A stretch of DNA of 64,000 bases from NCBI GenBank assembly GCA_029204225.1, contig CM055102.1, forward strand, positions 17,924,060 through 17,988,059, in the 5' to 3' direction. Below, in pieces: positions 26,901 through 38,900 of the stretch. This DNA is from Diphasiastrum complanatum. Lineage: Eukaryota; Streptophyta; Lycopodiopsida; Lycopodiales; Lycopodiaceae. The position numbers and the translations under genes were made by a program. Numbering within the stretch: the stretch's first letter is position 1; every line of letters begins with the position of its first letter. The notes below the pieces were generated by a model that was given only the letters and a program-made list of their open reading frames with translations, had not been told where the DNA came from and made no database searches.

Positions 26901-29900
26901 AATGCGTGTAGTAATATGACTGCTGAGAAACGAGTGAGTGCTACCCGTGTCAACAAGGGCAATAAACTCACGACCAGTGATACGTATGCGAAGACGGATA
27001 TGGCGTGGACCCGGCTTACCGGCCCAAGTAGCATAAGCAAGCTAAGCATGGCATACAGCTAGATCAGGGGGATCAGGAACAGGCTCAGTGGGTGTGGCAA
27101 ACTGATCAACAGGTGGGTCATCATCAAGAATATGAAGGCATATGGCAAAATCAAGACTATCATCAGGTGTGTCAACAGCATGGAAATAGACGGCAGTAGC
27201 AGTGGTAGGCTGTCGGCAATCACAGACGATATGATCAGGACTCTTACAGTTGAAACATAAGCGCTTTTTCGGATCTCAACCATCTCAGGCTGTGAGTAGC
27301 GACGAACAAAAACAGGACGAGGAGAAAAAGGAGGACGTGGTGCAGAAGGAAGAGTGGATAAAAGTGAACTGACAGATGTGGGACTAGCAGAGGATGGAGA
27401 GGAAAAAATAGGACGTGTGAAAGGACGCGAAGGACGAGAAACAGAGGAAGAGATGGGAGAGTACTTGTGCTGCAGTGCGGTAGCAAGGGAGATGGCGTGA
27501 GAAAGAGTGAGTGGAAAAAAAGAAGAAACATCATACCTGAGTGCGCCTCGTAGACCAGCAATGTAGCGAGAGATGAGCTCCAATGTAGAAATATCTGGGA
27601 ATAGATAGGAAAGCTCTGTAAACCATGTCGTATAAGCAGCCAAGTCACCAGTGTGAGATAAACTGCGAAAGATGTCGCGCTGTCGAATAAGCCACTGAGG
27701 ATCAATCATCGCTAGGCGGAGTGCTGTCATAAACTCTGTCCAACTAGCAAGGCCAGGGTGTGAAGCCGTCTAGTGAAACATGCGCCACCAAGTAGCAGCA
27801 CGGCCCTCCAAATGTAAAGCAGCCAAATGTATCCGCTGAATGTCGGTCTTAGGAAACATAAGGAAGTAGGTCTCAAGCTTAGAATACCAATTCTCGAGTT
27901 CATTCCCATCGGATGACCCAGAATACACAGTAAGCTGAACCTTATCCTTAAAGTCTCGTGGCAAAGGACCAGAAGATGAAGGAGTCTCGGGTGGTGGAAA
28001 TGTACGTTGTGGGGGAACAAGTGGAGATAGTGGAGAAACACTAGACTGTAATGATAGTGTAGCAATCTGGGCAGAAAGAGCAGTGAACGTCTCTTGTAAC
28101 TCCTAGCGTAAATCAGTGCGTACATCACTCATGGCTTCCCTAAGATGATCTTGTAATTCATGCCGTACTTTGTCAAGGTAAGTGGAAGACGGTATGCGAG
28201 GCTCAGAAGATGTAGGAGAAGTATCCATGGTCAAGGAATGCAAGAAGTGAAGAGAGTGTAAGAAAAGCTTAATATCGGAGGGAGCGGACTTTTGTCGTCA
28301 CCCCAAATACGCTTTAGGTACACAAACGACACTAAGAGCAAGAAAGGAAATGACAAATGTCAAGAAAAGGTGTGGAAAGCAAGGAAAAACCAGCAAAGAT
28401 ACCTCTCGATAGAGCTCCAAGCGTGTGCAAAGAGCTGGCTGGAAAATGTGACCACAAGGAGAATGAAAGTGGGCGCTAGACAGCCTCCAATCAATGCTGA
28501 AAATATGGCTGGAGATATGTGGAAAACGTGATGAAATAGGGCGATGGACAGCCTCCAATCAAAACTGAAATATGGCTGAAACTCTGCTGGAACAATGGCT
28601 GAAAAATGTGATGAAGTAGGGCGCTGGACAGCCTCCAATCAATGCTGAAAAGATGGCTGGGAATCCTCTCCCTGAATCAAATGGAGGATTCAAAAAAAAA
28701 AGAGGGAAAAGGATTTGGAACTCGTGCGCCGGAAATAATTTGCCCAAAAAAAAAAAAAAAAAATTCCGGCCGCCAAATTTAGCGGAAGTACTTCCGCTAA
28801 CTATCTGCTAAAGCTCCGCCAAGGAAAATGCTCTGATGGGAGTTGGTCCTCCTCCAAACTGTGCTGAATGTTGCTGAAGCAAAGAGACGAAAGCCCTCAG
28901 CAAAGAGAGAAAAATCAGCAAGGAAAATGGGCACCCAATCAGAAAATCAGATCTGAAATTGAGCCCTCAGGAAAGTGCTCTGATACCAAGTTATGATTAA
29001 AATCTCAGGTGTTGAATCAATGAAGCATAAAAGACAGCAATAGACTAAAGCCCTACAAGCAATAGACAAGACAATAGATTCTCCCACGAAGAGCCCAAGC
29101 AATACCAATCAATAATCTAAAAAATGAGTGTACAAATGCCCCTATAAATACCCTACCAATGAACCCTAAAATAGGAATTCAAAAGTAAAGGGAGGCAAAA
29201 TGTGGAGGGAAAATAGTGCGCCCTCCTACGGGCCCCCACTCCACATATAACCATATAATAAGGGCCCAAGGCCAGTCAATGTCATAAAAAAGGACCCAGT
29301 GCGGGTCATAAGCATATAAAAAGGCTCTGGGGCCTGTACATGACTAATATAAAATGCGTAACCAGAAATATACATAACCAACAGTAAATGTAAAGAGGCC
29401 TGCGGAATATATGCAGAGTAGCCCAGTAGGCCTGTATCCTGTAGTCCGTAACTCAAAGTCAAAGTGATACGGTGGCACCGTTGTCACAAGGCTCTTCTCA
29501 TGCCCAGAGCCGTACACAACTTAGGGGCAGAGATGTGTATGTGGCATACTTCCACCAAAGCAAGGAGATAGCCAATGTATCTGTTAGGAGGTGTTTCTAC
29601 ATGTGCAACCTCCCCTTTCACTTGGCTGCGACCCCTGCATGGAGGGAGATGATGAGACGTGTATCTAGGATTGGTTCAGAGTGGGAGGGACCATCCATGC
29701 AGCAGTTAAGGACGACTCAGTTAGTTGCCGAGCGAGACTCCATGGAAAGGGAGCTAGAGCCTATCATGAGATCATGGGCCATGTAAATCCTAAACCCTAC
29801 TTTAATGTGATATGTATTGTCATTTATGTTCTAACTTGAAATTCCAAGTTTGAAGTGGCAAGTGCCAAGTTCTAACTTCTATCTATTAACTTTTATGTTT

Positions 29901-32900
29901 TAAGAATGATTGAAATAGTTATAACTTATATTTATTTGACCAATCACATGAACTGTAAATGCAATTGACAACTGCCATCTGAAATTTGAATTTTGTGGGC
30001 AATGGGATCTTTTGAATTAGGTATGGGTGCTCCATCATATTTGATGGTTGGACTGATACCAAGAAGCGCCTTATTGTAAATTTATTGGTTTCTTCTTGCT
30101 TGGGCACAATGTTCTTGAGATCCATCGACACCTCACAAGCGAGCTTAGTCTGGGATGGCCAGACATTGTTTACATATATTGACGAGGTCATTGTGGAGGT
30201 CGGCAAAGACAATGTTGTGTAGGTATTGATCCTTGACTTTCAGTTGAGTAGTGAAAAATAAAAATGAGGGAAAACTTTCTATTTAAAATTACTACTTGTT
30301 CAATGTTGATTCTTGGATCATGGATGATGGATGTCCGATGTTGCATTGTTGTACTTTGCAGGTCGTCACAGAGAATGCGGCAAATTGTGTTGCCAGGGGG
30401 GAGCTCGTAAATGAAAAGTACCCTTGGATTTTTTGGACACCCTGTGCTAACATTGCTTAGACCTCGTATTTGAGGATTTAGCAAAGTTGCCATGGATTAG
30501 AGAGGTACTAGACATAGGCCAATTCTTGGTGAGGTTTGTCACCAAGTGACCGAGGGTCCTGAGCATGTTCAGGGAATATTCTAGCCCCGAGATTTTGAGG
30601 CCTGCCCCCACCAGGTCTACTTTTCTATTCATCAAATTTGGTTTGTCACTTAGATTCTTAGAAGTTGTACATCGGTTACTAGTAAGTACTAACTACTTAC
30701 AAGTTTCAACTTTGTTATCCAATAGTTGATTTGTTGAAGCTAATACAATTTGCAATCGTGATTCATTGTAGGTTTGCCTTTATTTTCATTGTTCTGGAGC
30801 GCCTCTTGAAGGTGCATGATAGCTTGAGACAAATGGTGATCTTACACCATTGGCGTGAGTGGAGGCCCTCACGAGAGCCTAAGGCTTAGCAATTTGAAAG
30901 GATTGTGCTAGCATCTCCTTTTTGGGATGATGCACGGGCCATTATCACAGGGTTGCAGCCTCTTTACAGTGTCCTGCGGCTTACGGATAGAGAGGGCTGC
31001 ACTTTGGGCCTTCTCTATGAGTTCATGGACAGGCTGGAAGAGCAAATTCGCACCTACACTGCCTTCCGTGCAGAAAATTCAGAGTCAGTAGTGCTTATAT
31101 TCATTGATGAGAACTATTTAGTATTATGCATTATCTCTTATCATGATTGATGAGTGTTTATGTAATATGTATTATGTGACATGTATGATGTATGATGTAT
31201 GATTTTCAAATTTTATAGGGTAAAAGAAATAAGAGAAAAGTGGCAAGCCAGGTGGGAGTGGTTCCATCAGCCTCTACACGCTATGGCTTGCATTCTTCAT
31301 CCTCTATGGAGGAATGAAGATCAGTTCCATGATGCAGAGCTCCGACAGGGATGGCGCACATACATTGAGACTATCTATGCTGATCCTGTCATACAAGATT
31401 CACTCAGGGATGATCTCAATGTCTTCAGGTATAAGTCATGACAACTCTGTAACATTTGTTATTTTTTCAAGTCCTTAGTCTTTCTTGAATCCCAATGAGG
31501 TGAGTGGCCACATTGTCACACTCGGCACTGCATAAGACCCACTCATGAATGATCTTCAATGTGCGTTGTCACGACTCATGTGTGCACTGTGCACTGCGAG
31601 ACTCTTGAGTTTGGGTGTCCAGGAGCGCGGCTCAAAGAAGGACAATTGCGCCCTGTTTCATGGTGGGACAAAGTATGGGGGTGATGTTCCTCGATTGCAG
31701 AAGCTCGCCGTACGCATTCTCTCACAGGATTGCACAGCAATTGCATGTGAGAGGAATTGGAGTGTGTTCTCTCTGATTCATACAAAGAGGAGGAACAGGC
31801 TCAGTGTTGCACAATTAGATAGGTTGGTGTATGTGCACGCCAATCTGCGGCTTCTGAAGAAGCTGAAGGGGACGAGGGAGCCTATATAGGTAAATTGTAA
31901 TTTGAAAGTTGCAATTGTGTTTGACCATTGAAATTTGAAGTTTGAACTATATTTTATAACTTAATACTAAATACTTTAGAAAATTGAAAAGTCAAACTCT
32001 AATTTGAAGTTTTAGTGACATTCTAGATGTGTTGTTCTACATACTACTCTGTCTACAGGTAAATCCAGATGAAATTGATGTGATGAAGGTTCCAGACCTA
32101 CCACCAAGGTCACAAAAGGAGGAGGACGTGTATGCACTACTCCGTGATGACGCCTTGATGTTTGTAGGTGAATTTCAAGTTCCAATTTCAAGCTTTGAAT
32201 TAGCCCTTGAGCCTTGAGGGCCGAGGCTTGGGCCCTTGCAAGTTGGAAGTTTGAACTTTCCCATGTTCTAACTTTTAGCTTTAGAATTGAAACTTGTGAT
32301 TTTAAACTTGCAAGATGTGAATTGTAACCCTTTGCCAATCCTTGCGTGCAGGACCTACCACTCGGGCTGCTGCACGTCGCAAGACAGGGGGAGAGGCTTC
32401 CAATTCTCGAGCCCTCCAGGACGAGGAGCCACTAGAAGATGAAGACGACACAAAGACCTCGAAAGATGAAGTCGACAGCGAGGATTCCTTAGAGGATGAG
32501 AGTGATCCATCTGATGATGCTGATAGCATTGATGAGGATCCTGCTCCTGAGCATGCACGTGCGAGCAAGTCACAGCTTCCACGGGTGACTAGGAGGAGGC
32601 TACATTAGGCTTGAGTCTACCTTGGTCTAGGTCCCAAGACTTAGGAGACTAGTCCATTTGCATTTAGTATTTTGATTAGTTTATAGAAATTAGGATTTGA
32701 CTTTGAAGTTTTGAGATTATAAACTTGAGACTAGTTACTAGCAGTAGTAATTTGTTATCATGTGTACAACAAGACTCAGGTAACAAGTTTACATTTTGGT
32801 AATGTTCAAATGTGGAATGTTTCAATTATCAATGTTGAATGTCGAATGGGATTTGTACTCACAATAACTCAAGAGTTAATATTTAGAAATTAGTACTTAC

Positions 32901-35900
32901 TACTTAGTACTGTTACCTTAAACTATTAGAAGTTAGTACTATAATCTATGACTTGTTAATAGTTAAAAGTTACACAATGCACATTATATACATCATGAAA
33001 TTCGAATCATTGAACATTTGCTAATTTACTACTAACTAACCATGTCACATGGTACATTGGAAATTGGAATATGTAATATGTGGTGTGACATTAATGTTTT
33101 TAAAAAAAACCCTAAAACCGACTCGTTGGTTCGAACTTGGAGAAGCCGATTCAAACTCGATTCACAACATAGGCATTTGAAACAAGTTTGAATCAGCATT
33201 CAAACACATTTGAGTGCAACTAGGCTCTAACAATAAGGACGTGAAGCACCAATGTTATGCAAGCACGTCACAACAACGTCAAGGACTACACAAGTGGGAG
33301 TGCCATTTTGAATTATGGCAAGTATCCACAGATGAGGTATGGCGCATTATGAATATCGTGAAATACTGATAAAAATTCCTGACGAACTAATACATGGTTG
33401 CAGATCCCTAAATTCAGCTTCGAATTAAGGACTAATTGTGTCCTCCAATGTTCAATGAGTCCTACAAGACATTGGAACGGGCCATAGCCAAGGCTCTTAT
33501 TTATGAGGGCAGGTCTAAGGAAGGTTCTAACAGAGATTTTAGGGGCTCTAGATACGCAGCACTAGGCAAAGAATAAGACAAGCCCAAGCGGGCATTTGAC
33601 CAGTTGCATCTTACGCAGCACGAGAAAGAAAAAGGGGTTATGCTACTATTGTTTAGGTAGGCACCTCTTCACAGAATGTTCATGACATAAGAAGCAAAAG
33701 CTAAATGTTATGCACAGTACACAAGATTGCCTTCCTTCGACAAGCTTGATGCTCTTTGCTATGAGGAGAAAGTTTTCCCTAAACTGATGGTAATTTCAGT
33801 CGTGAAAATTAGCTATGCAGCTCCTGTTTATTATCTTTCGATTAAGGCTCCAATAAGTTATCGATACACAACTAATCTGGATGCGGGACAGCTGGCAAGT
33901 CACGAGGTGGTGATCCTCTTTGACACCGGTCCATCATCGCACAATGTCATAAATTCCGTGTTGGTGAAGAAGCTTAAACTCCCCACACTACGTTCAGCTT
34001 ATAATATACAGTCGAGATGCGGGACGGAAAGGATACAAAAATATGGAATCGCACAATCGTAGAACTCCCAATTACTATATAGACATATATGAAATCTTTA
34101 GATTTTGAGATTACTAGGCTGGCACGTTTTGATGTAGTGCGTGGTAAATGTTGGCATGCGGCTAGGCAGCCGACAAAACCCAGCTGGGTTACCCCCTAGT
34201 AGAAATGTGGAGTTGGTCCTAGTGGCAAGACCTATCTGTCGACCACCCTATATTAAGGAGGAAGAGGTGAGGAATATCTTCAATCAGTGTTGGTGAAGAA
34301 AAAGGATGGATCTTTCAAGATGTGTGTAGATTATCATGCCTTGATTAAGATCACAATAAAACACAAATATCCTATGCTGCAAATAGACAATTTTTCAGAG
34401 AATTGCATGGTGCAAAGGTGTTCAGCAAGATAGATCTTAAGAGTGGCTACCATCAAATCCGTATCAAGGGGCCTTATGTGCCTAAGACAACATTTCGTAC
34501 GCGCTTTGGACATTATGAGCTTTAGTATTTTTAATTGAGCTTAGAATTTCCCCTCACAAAACTAGTCAAACTCAAAATCTCCAAAAACAAGTAAGACAAC
34601 TTAATGGCTTCCATTGAGGACACCTTCAAATAAGTAGAGCCTAACTTTGAGCAGATGTATAAGTGACAATAATGTGTAACCAAGCCGTGAATATGTATCA
34701 GCATTATGAATCTCTAATTTAACATTGCTTTTCATATCTAGCATGTCATTTTTTCCATGCCAGCAGGTATAGAGCAGAAATAGTACCTGTGCAAATCACA
34801 AAGAAATCCAAGCCGCAAGTTTTGAGATTGAAAAAGTTGAAACTAGGTATAGAGGTTTGAAATGCTAGAACATTTTGCAGGAACACTAAAGACTCCTCTT
34901 ACACAAAGTACCTTTAGATAGCATAAAAATGCTCTAGCCTCTCAAGTATACGTCTAGATTAAAAATGTGTTCAGCCAAGTTCCAGAAATGGTTTAAAATT
35001 TCAATGTTCATTTACTGTGCAACTGTCCCCTTGAGTCTTTGCCATGTTGTCACTTCAACTATTTTATTAGCTACATGTATACTGATTTTGATATTCAACG
35101 TGAGGAGCAAACATACAACCTGCCAAAGCCAGTTGGGAATTACTGCCGGCACATTAAAATCACCTCGAAAGGTCTCTACAAATTGTGACTCCTCGCGAGA
35201 AATTTCGCCCTCCCTCTGAAATCTACAGAACTCTGCAGTAGATGTTGACAAATTCCAGCATTGCAACTTTCTAAAGCACATCACCTGAAAAAATTTCAGT
35301 TAACTGCAAGTAAGCAACACACAAAAGCTATAGCATATCCTGCTCAAAGTTCATTGTTGCTTGGAACCTCTATAAAACAAAAGGTCAAATATTTCCAACA
35401 AACACCTTGTAATATGAGCTGTGACCTAAGTCTTGTACTTTTCTTTCCTCTCAAGATTCAAACATAATCGTTGGGCAGGAAGACACATTTTCACTTCTAC
35501 AAATCTTTCTATGCAGCAGACAGATAGCCAAAGTACATACAACAAACTCGTGTTATATTCACAAAATCCCAAATATAAAGGAAGCAATTGGACACATAGG
35601 TAGAGCCTACCACAAGTCCAGTAACACGAGCTCCATCCAAGCAGTGCAAATAGAGCGGCAAGTTCTCAGGGCAGATGATTAACTCTAGAATCTGGATGAC
35701 TTTGGCATTTGTAAGTGTCACAACTTCCTGCAAATAATCCCAGACAAATCCCATTTCACCTGTCAAAGAGCAGGATAGAGCATGAGCATATTGAATTATC
35801 TACTGATATGTGAAACACGTGGCAGCCAATAGATTGTGAGATGCCTAATTCTTAAGAACTGCCCAACGTAATGACATTGCATTCCTCAAAAGATTTTTAA

Positions 35901-38900
35901 ACAGGAGAGCCATTCAATGCAAAATATACTCAATCTTGTATCCGTGCAATTTTGAGGAGAACTTATCCAGATGGATTACATAATTGAACAAAGGATTTTC
36001 TAGGTGGCATACAGTCAATGTCTTGCATATACGAGAAAAAACAAACCTTAAAAGCGTCATAGAAAAAACAAACACTCGATCTAAAAAGTACACGTGGCTG
36101 CTAGACGTCCATACTTATACGGCGCATTGTTTTAAGTGTCAATGTGTAATCCGTGAGTTCTTGGTGGCATGGCACGATAGACCTCTCACTCATGCTACCT
36201 AGGAGACCGTGCACGCTTTGCATGCACAATACCCTTATTTTACCATCGTCGACGATGTTCCTTGAGGAGGGAAGGAATGTCATTTACTTATATTCCTAAC
36301 TCGGTGTGAACACGCTGGACTTGTAAATTGTAAATTGTAAATTGTAAATAGTGAAATGGCTCACACCAGCCTGTGGTGTTTTGTAAGAAAATGTAAATAG
36401 CTGGTTTTGGTTAACTTGTTGACCTGCTTGTATTGGGTATAGGGTACCGGTTCTTAATTTAGAGACTGCTGGACTGACCTCCTAAAAAGTAGGAAAGTTG
36501 ACGGTCAATGGGACATGTGTCATATGCTCAGTGGGACACTTGGTCCAGTGCATGAGTGACACATGGCGGACGGTCCTCCTACCCACTTGCCTATGTGTCA
36601 GCCTTCAGGGCATTGCCAAGTGGCGAGTGTCGCTTGTGCATGGAGTATGTCATGTGTCGACAATAGGACAAGTCAGGGTCAAGTGGGTGCTTGAGGTAGG
36701 AGGGCATGGGAGCTTAAGCGGGGGAGCCTCTTCAGTATGCCTCATTTTTGTGCTATACAACAAGTGGCTGGGAGGAGACTTAGCAGCAGTGCTCTTGTGT
36801 GTCTATCCTAGTAACTTGATATGTACTTGGAGAAGAAATCAATAAAGTGAATATTTGGTGCCTACTTTGATATGCTTTGGGTTTGATTCAGATAGATACC
36901 TTCCCTATAATCCATCAAATATTGCTTCAATCGAACAACATCAAGCTAGCACAAAATTTCTTTCAACGGTATGATAAACTGTGAAGTGAATCCTTACAAG
37001 CATCAAGAACTACAATTATTCCTAAGCTACTGTTTCACAAGTAAACTCATACCTAGAGATAGGTTCCTCCACCAGGACATAGAGGTAGCATAGAGTTACG
37101 TGTTCATACCATAACTTGTGAAATAGCAGCATAGACCTTGAGACCTTTCGCTCCAATTGTAAGCCTTGTTGCTCTGATACCAATGTAAAGACCTCCCTAG
37201 AATCAAGCTTACAAACACACAAAAAGGAAACTAAGTCAAACCCCCCAACCAAGTAGAAGTTGATAATCAAACCCCAAAGGCATCACCCCTGAGCCACGAT
37301 ATGTGAACACAAGAGAGGCAAGGAAACTCGTAGCTAGAATTGTCAAACAGAAAGTGTAGATGGCAAGTTCCTGTAAGTACATGTAGCCTCTAAGGGTCTG
37401 TGCATGATGACACGCATGCCCAAGGTCACCTCTATAGATAGGAAAAGCTACAATTTAATATTCTCCTTCCATGCCTACAACCATCACATACCATGCACCA
37501 CTCCGCATGTCACTTTGTGAGTGCCTGGGTCCTCTCAAGGTTACTAATCATGAAACTAGCCTTGAATTGAAATCTATTCGAGGCGTAACTAATAATCTCA
37601 AACATCGAGGGCCTAGTCCACCATGTCAGGATTATTCCAAATCCCTTGTGCTGGACATGGCCATAACATTACCCCTCCCAGATTTATACACTCTCTAAGG
37701 CTCTGAGCAATATATTTTTACTATTTGTAACAACTAGGGATTGAATTTTGGGCCATGAAAAATGAAATGATGCAACTCCCAGCAATAGTCAAGTCTATAT
37801 CAAAAGAACAGGATAAGATGGGATCCAGGATTGCTACATTAGGACAAAGGGGCGTTGATACATACCACCACGAAGATCCAAGAATTGGAGAATAACACTG
37901 AGCAACATAAGAAAGAGGCTCTATCATGGGCAGCAATTCTCAAAAAGGATTCCGGTAAGCCTTCCACTCACATGTCGTCATTTATCTCAGCCACTTTAAG
38001 GTTTAACGGAATTGTCTTAGCTGGTCCTTCAAAGGAGTTGGAACTTGGTGTAGGTTCCCGATGTGGCGGTAACTGGAAAACAACGTCATCCAGTGTGAAA
38101 TCTTTAAATTTGCGTGGGAGATCGAAAGGTGGGTCCACAAAATTTTCTGGAACTTTGGGAATCATCTTTGTTGAGTCACTACCAGACGTGGAAGCTTGGT
38201 TTGAAGGTTTGGATTCTGTCTCCTTGGACAAGGGCTTAATTACGCTCTAGTGAGAACTCTAACAGGTTCGGACGATATATGACGTGCTGGAAGAATCCTG
38301 TTAAGCTTTGGGATACGTTTTTCAGTACGTGGAACATTATTTGCAAAAGCTCCGTTTAAGTGAGCTCGTGCATGTGAAGATTCGGTAGTATGAAAATGTG
38401 GGCGTTCATATGGAGCTTCATAACGCATGGGTTCCCATCTGTCAATGGGTTGGTGGATGGCTCTTGGACTTGGGATTTCATCCTGGAATATCTATTAAAT
38501 CGAGCCTGTTCGGTGAATGGGGAGACCATCTCTGGTGGATAGTCCTCTGTGGAATTCGGATCGTAGGGACGATCCATAACAACTTCAGAGTACCTTAGGA
38601 TTGTGGAAATATGCCTCTTGGACTCGTTGGTAACTTAGCTCGTTGGATAGTATGTTCGGAATGCGGTTGCTAAGGGTCCACGGTGGATGCTAGTGCAATG
38701 CGACCAATTTGCGGTTGATACGGCTGAATGCGGTGGAACGGTTGATTGCGGGCTATTCAAAGCAGTTAATATGGTGGAATGTGGTCGTGGTTGGAATGCG
38801 ACCGATTGTGGTTTAGTGCGGGTATGATGGTTCACTAGAGTGGCAGGTGGATACGGTATGTTTTTTTGTCGCTACGGTGCAAAGAGTGAAGCAATTGGGT

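Larger units (their letters stand above)
24649..29453 (-). mobile_element. Chromovirus (Ty3/gypsy) lacking RT and RNase H, inserted in hAT exon 2
   Basis: LTRs at 24649-25110 and 28989-29453 are flanked by the 5-bp duplication CAAAG (24644-24648, 29454-29458). The LTR ends are AGTTA...TAACT, not the usual TG...CA. The tRNA-Met primer site lies inside the right LTR (28977-28988) and a GGGAG purine run inside the left, so it reads right to left. Order: gag, protease, a deletion junction near 26405, the second half of the integrase zinc finger, integrase core, chromodomain. The LTRs differ by about 6 substitutions and two small indels over 460 bp (about 1.3%), so insertion is recent although the body lacks RT. 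Confidence 0.93.
24122..32608 (+). pseudogene. hAT transposase gene, split by a chromovirus and decayed
   Basis: Exon 1 (24122-24368) encodes a BED zinc finger ([20 protein letters not shown] ... GCTRAP) and ends at donor G/GTTAGT. Exon 2 starts near 24635, is cut by the chromovirus at 24649-29453, and resumes at 29459-29782 ([20 protein letters not shown]). Later exons hold the DUF659 region (about 30030-30219: [20 protein letters not shown]; 30362-30500: [15 protein letters not shown]), the core (30773-31085; 31219-31430) and the hAT dimerisation domain (about 31610-31889: [20 protein letters not shown]), then an acidic tail (32353-32608). Breaks include a one-base frameshift near 30455, a TGA near 30520-30550 and a TAG near 30888. 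The introns are real GT-AG introns, so this is a DNA copy of a transposon gene, not a retrocopy. It lies in intron 4 of the host gene, on the opposite strand. TIRs were not identified. Confidence 0.85.

Noticed and set aside
29226-29462. Minus ORF repeating part of the 24940-25190 ORFs
   Set aside because: It is the second LTR of the chromovirus; the identity is due to the LTR pair, not to duplicated genes.
32302-32582. Ser-rich minus-strand ORFs
   Set aside because: Antisense of the Asp/Glu-rich tail of the hAT transposase.
36498-36845. 115-residue plus-strand ORF
   Set aside because: Lies inside the probable gypsy LTR after the polypurine tract; no domain seen.
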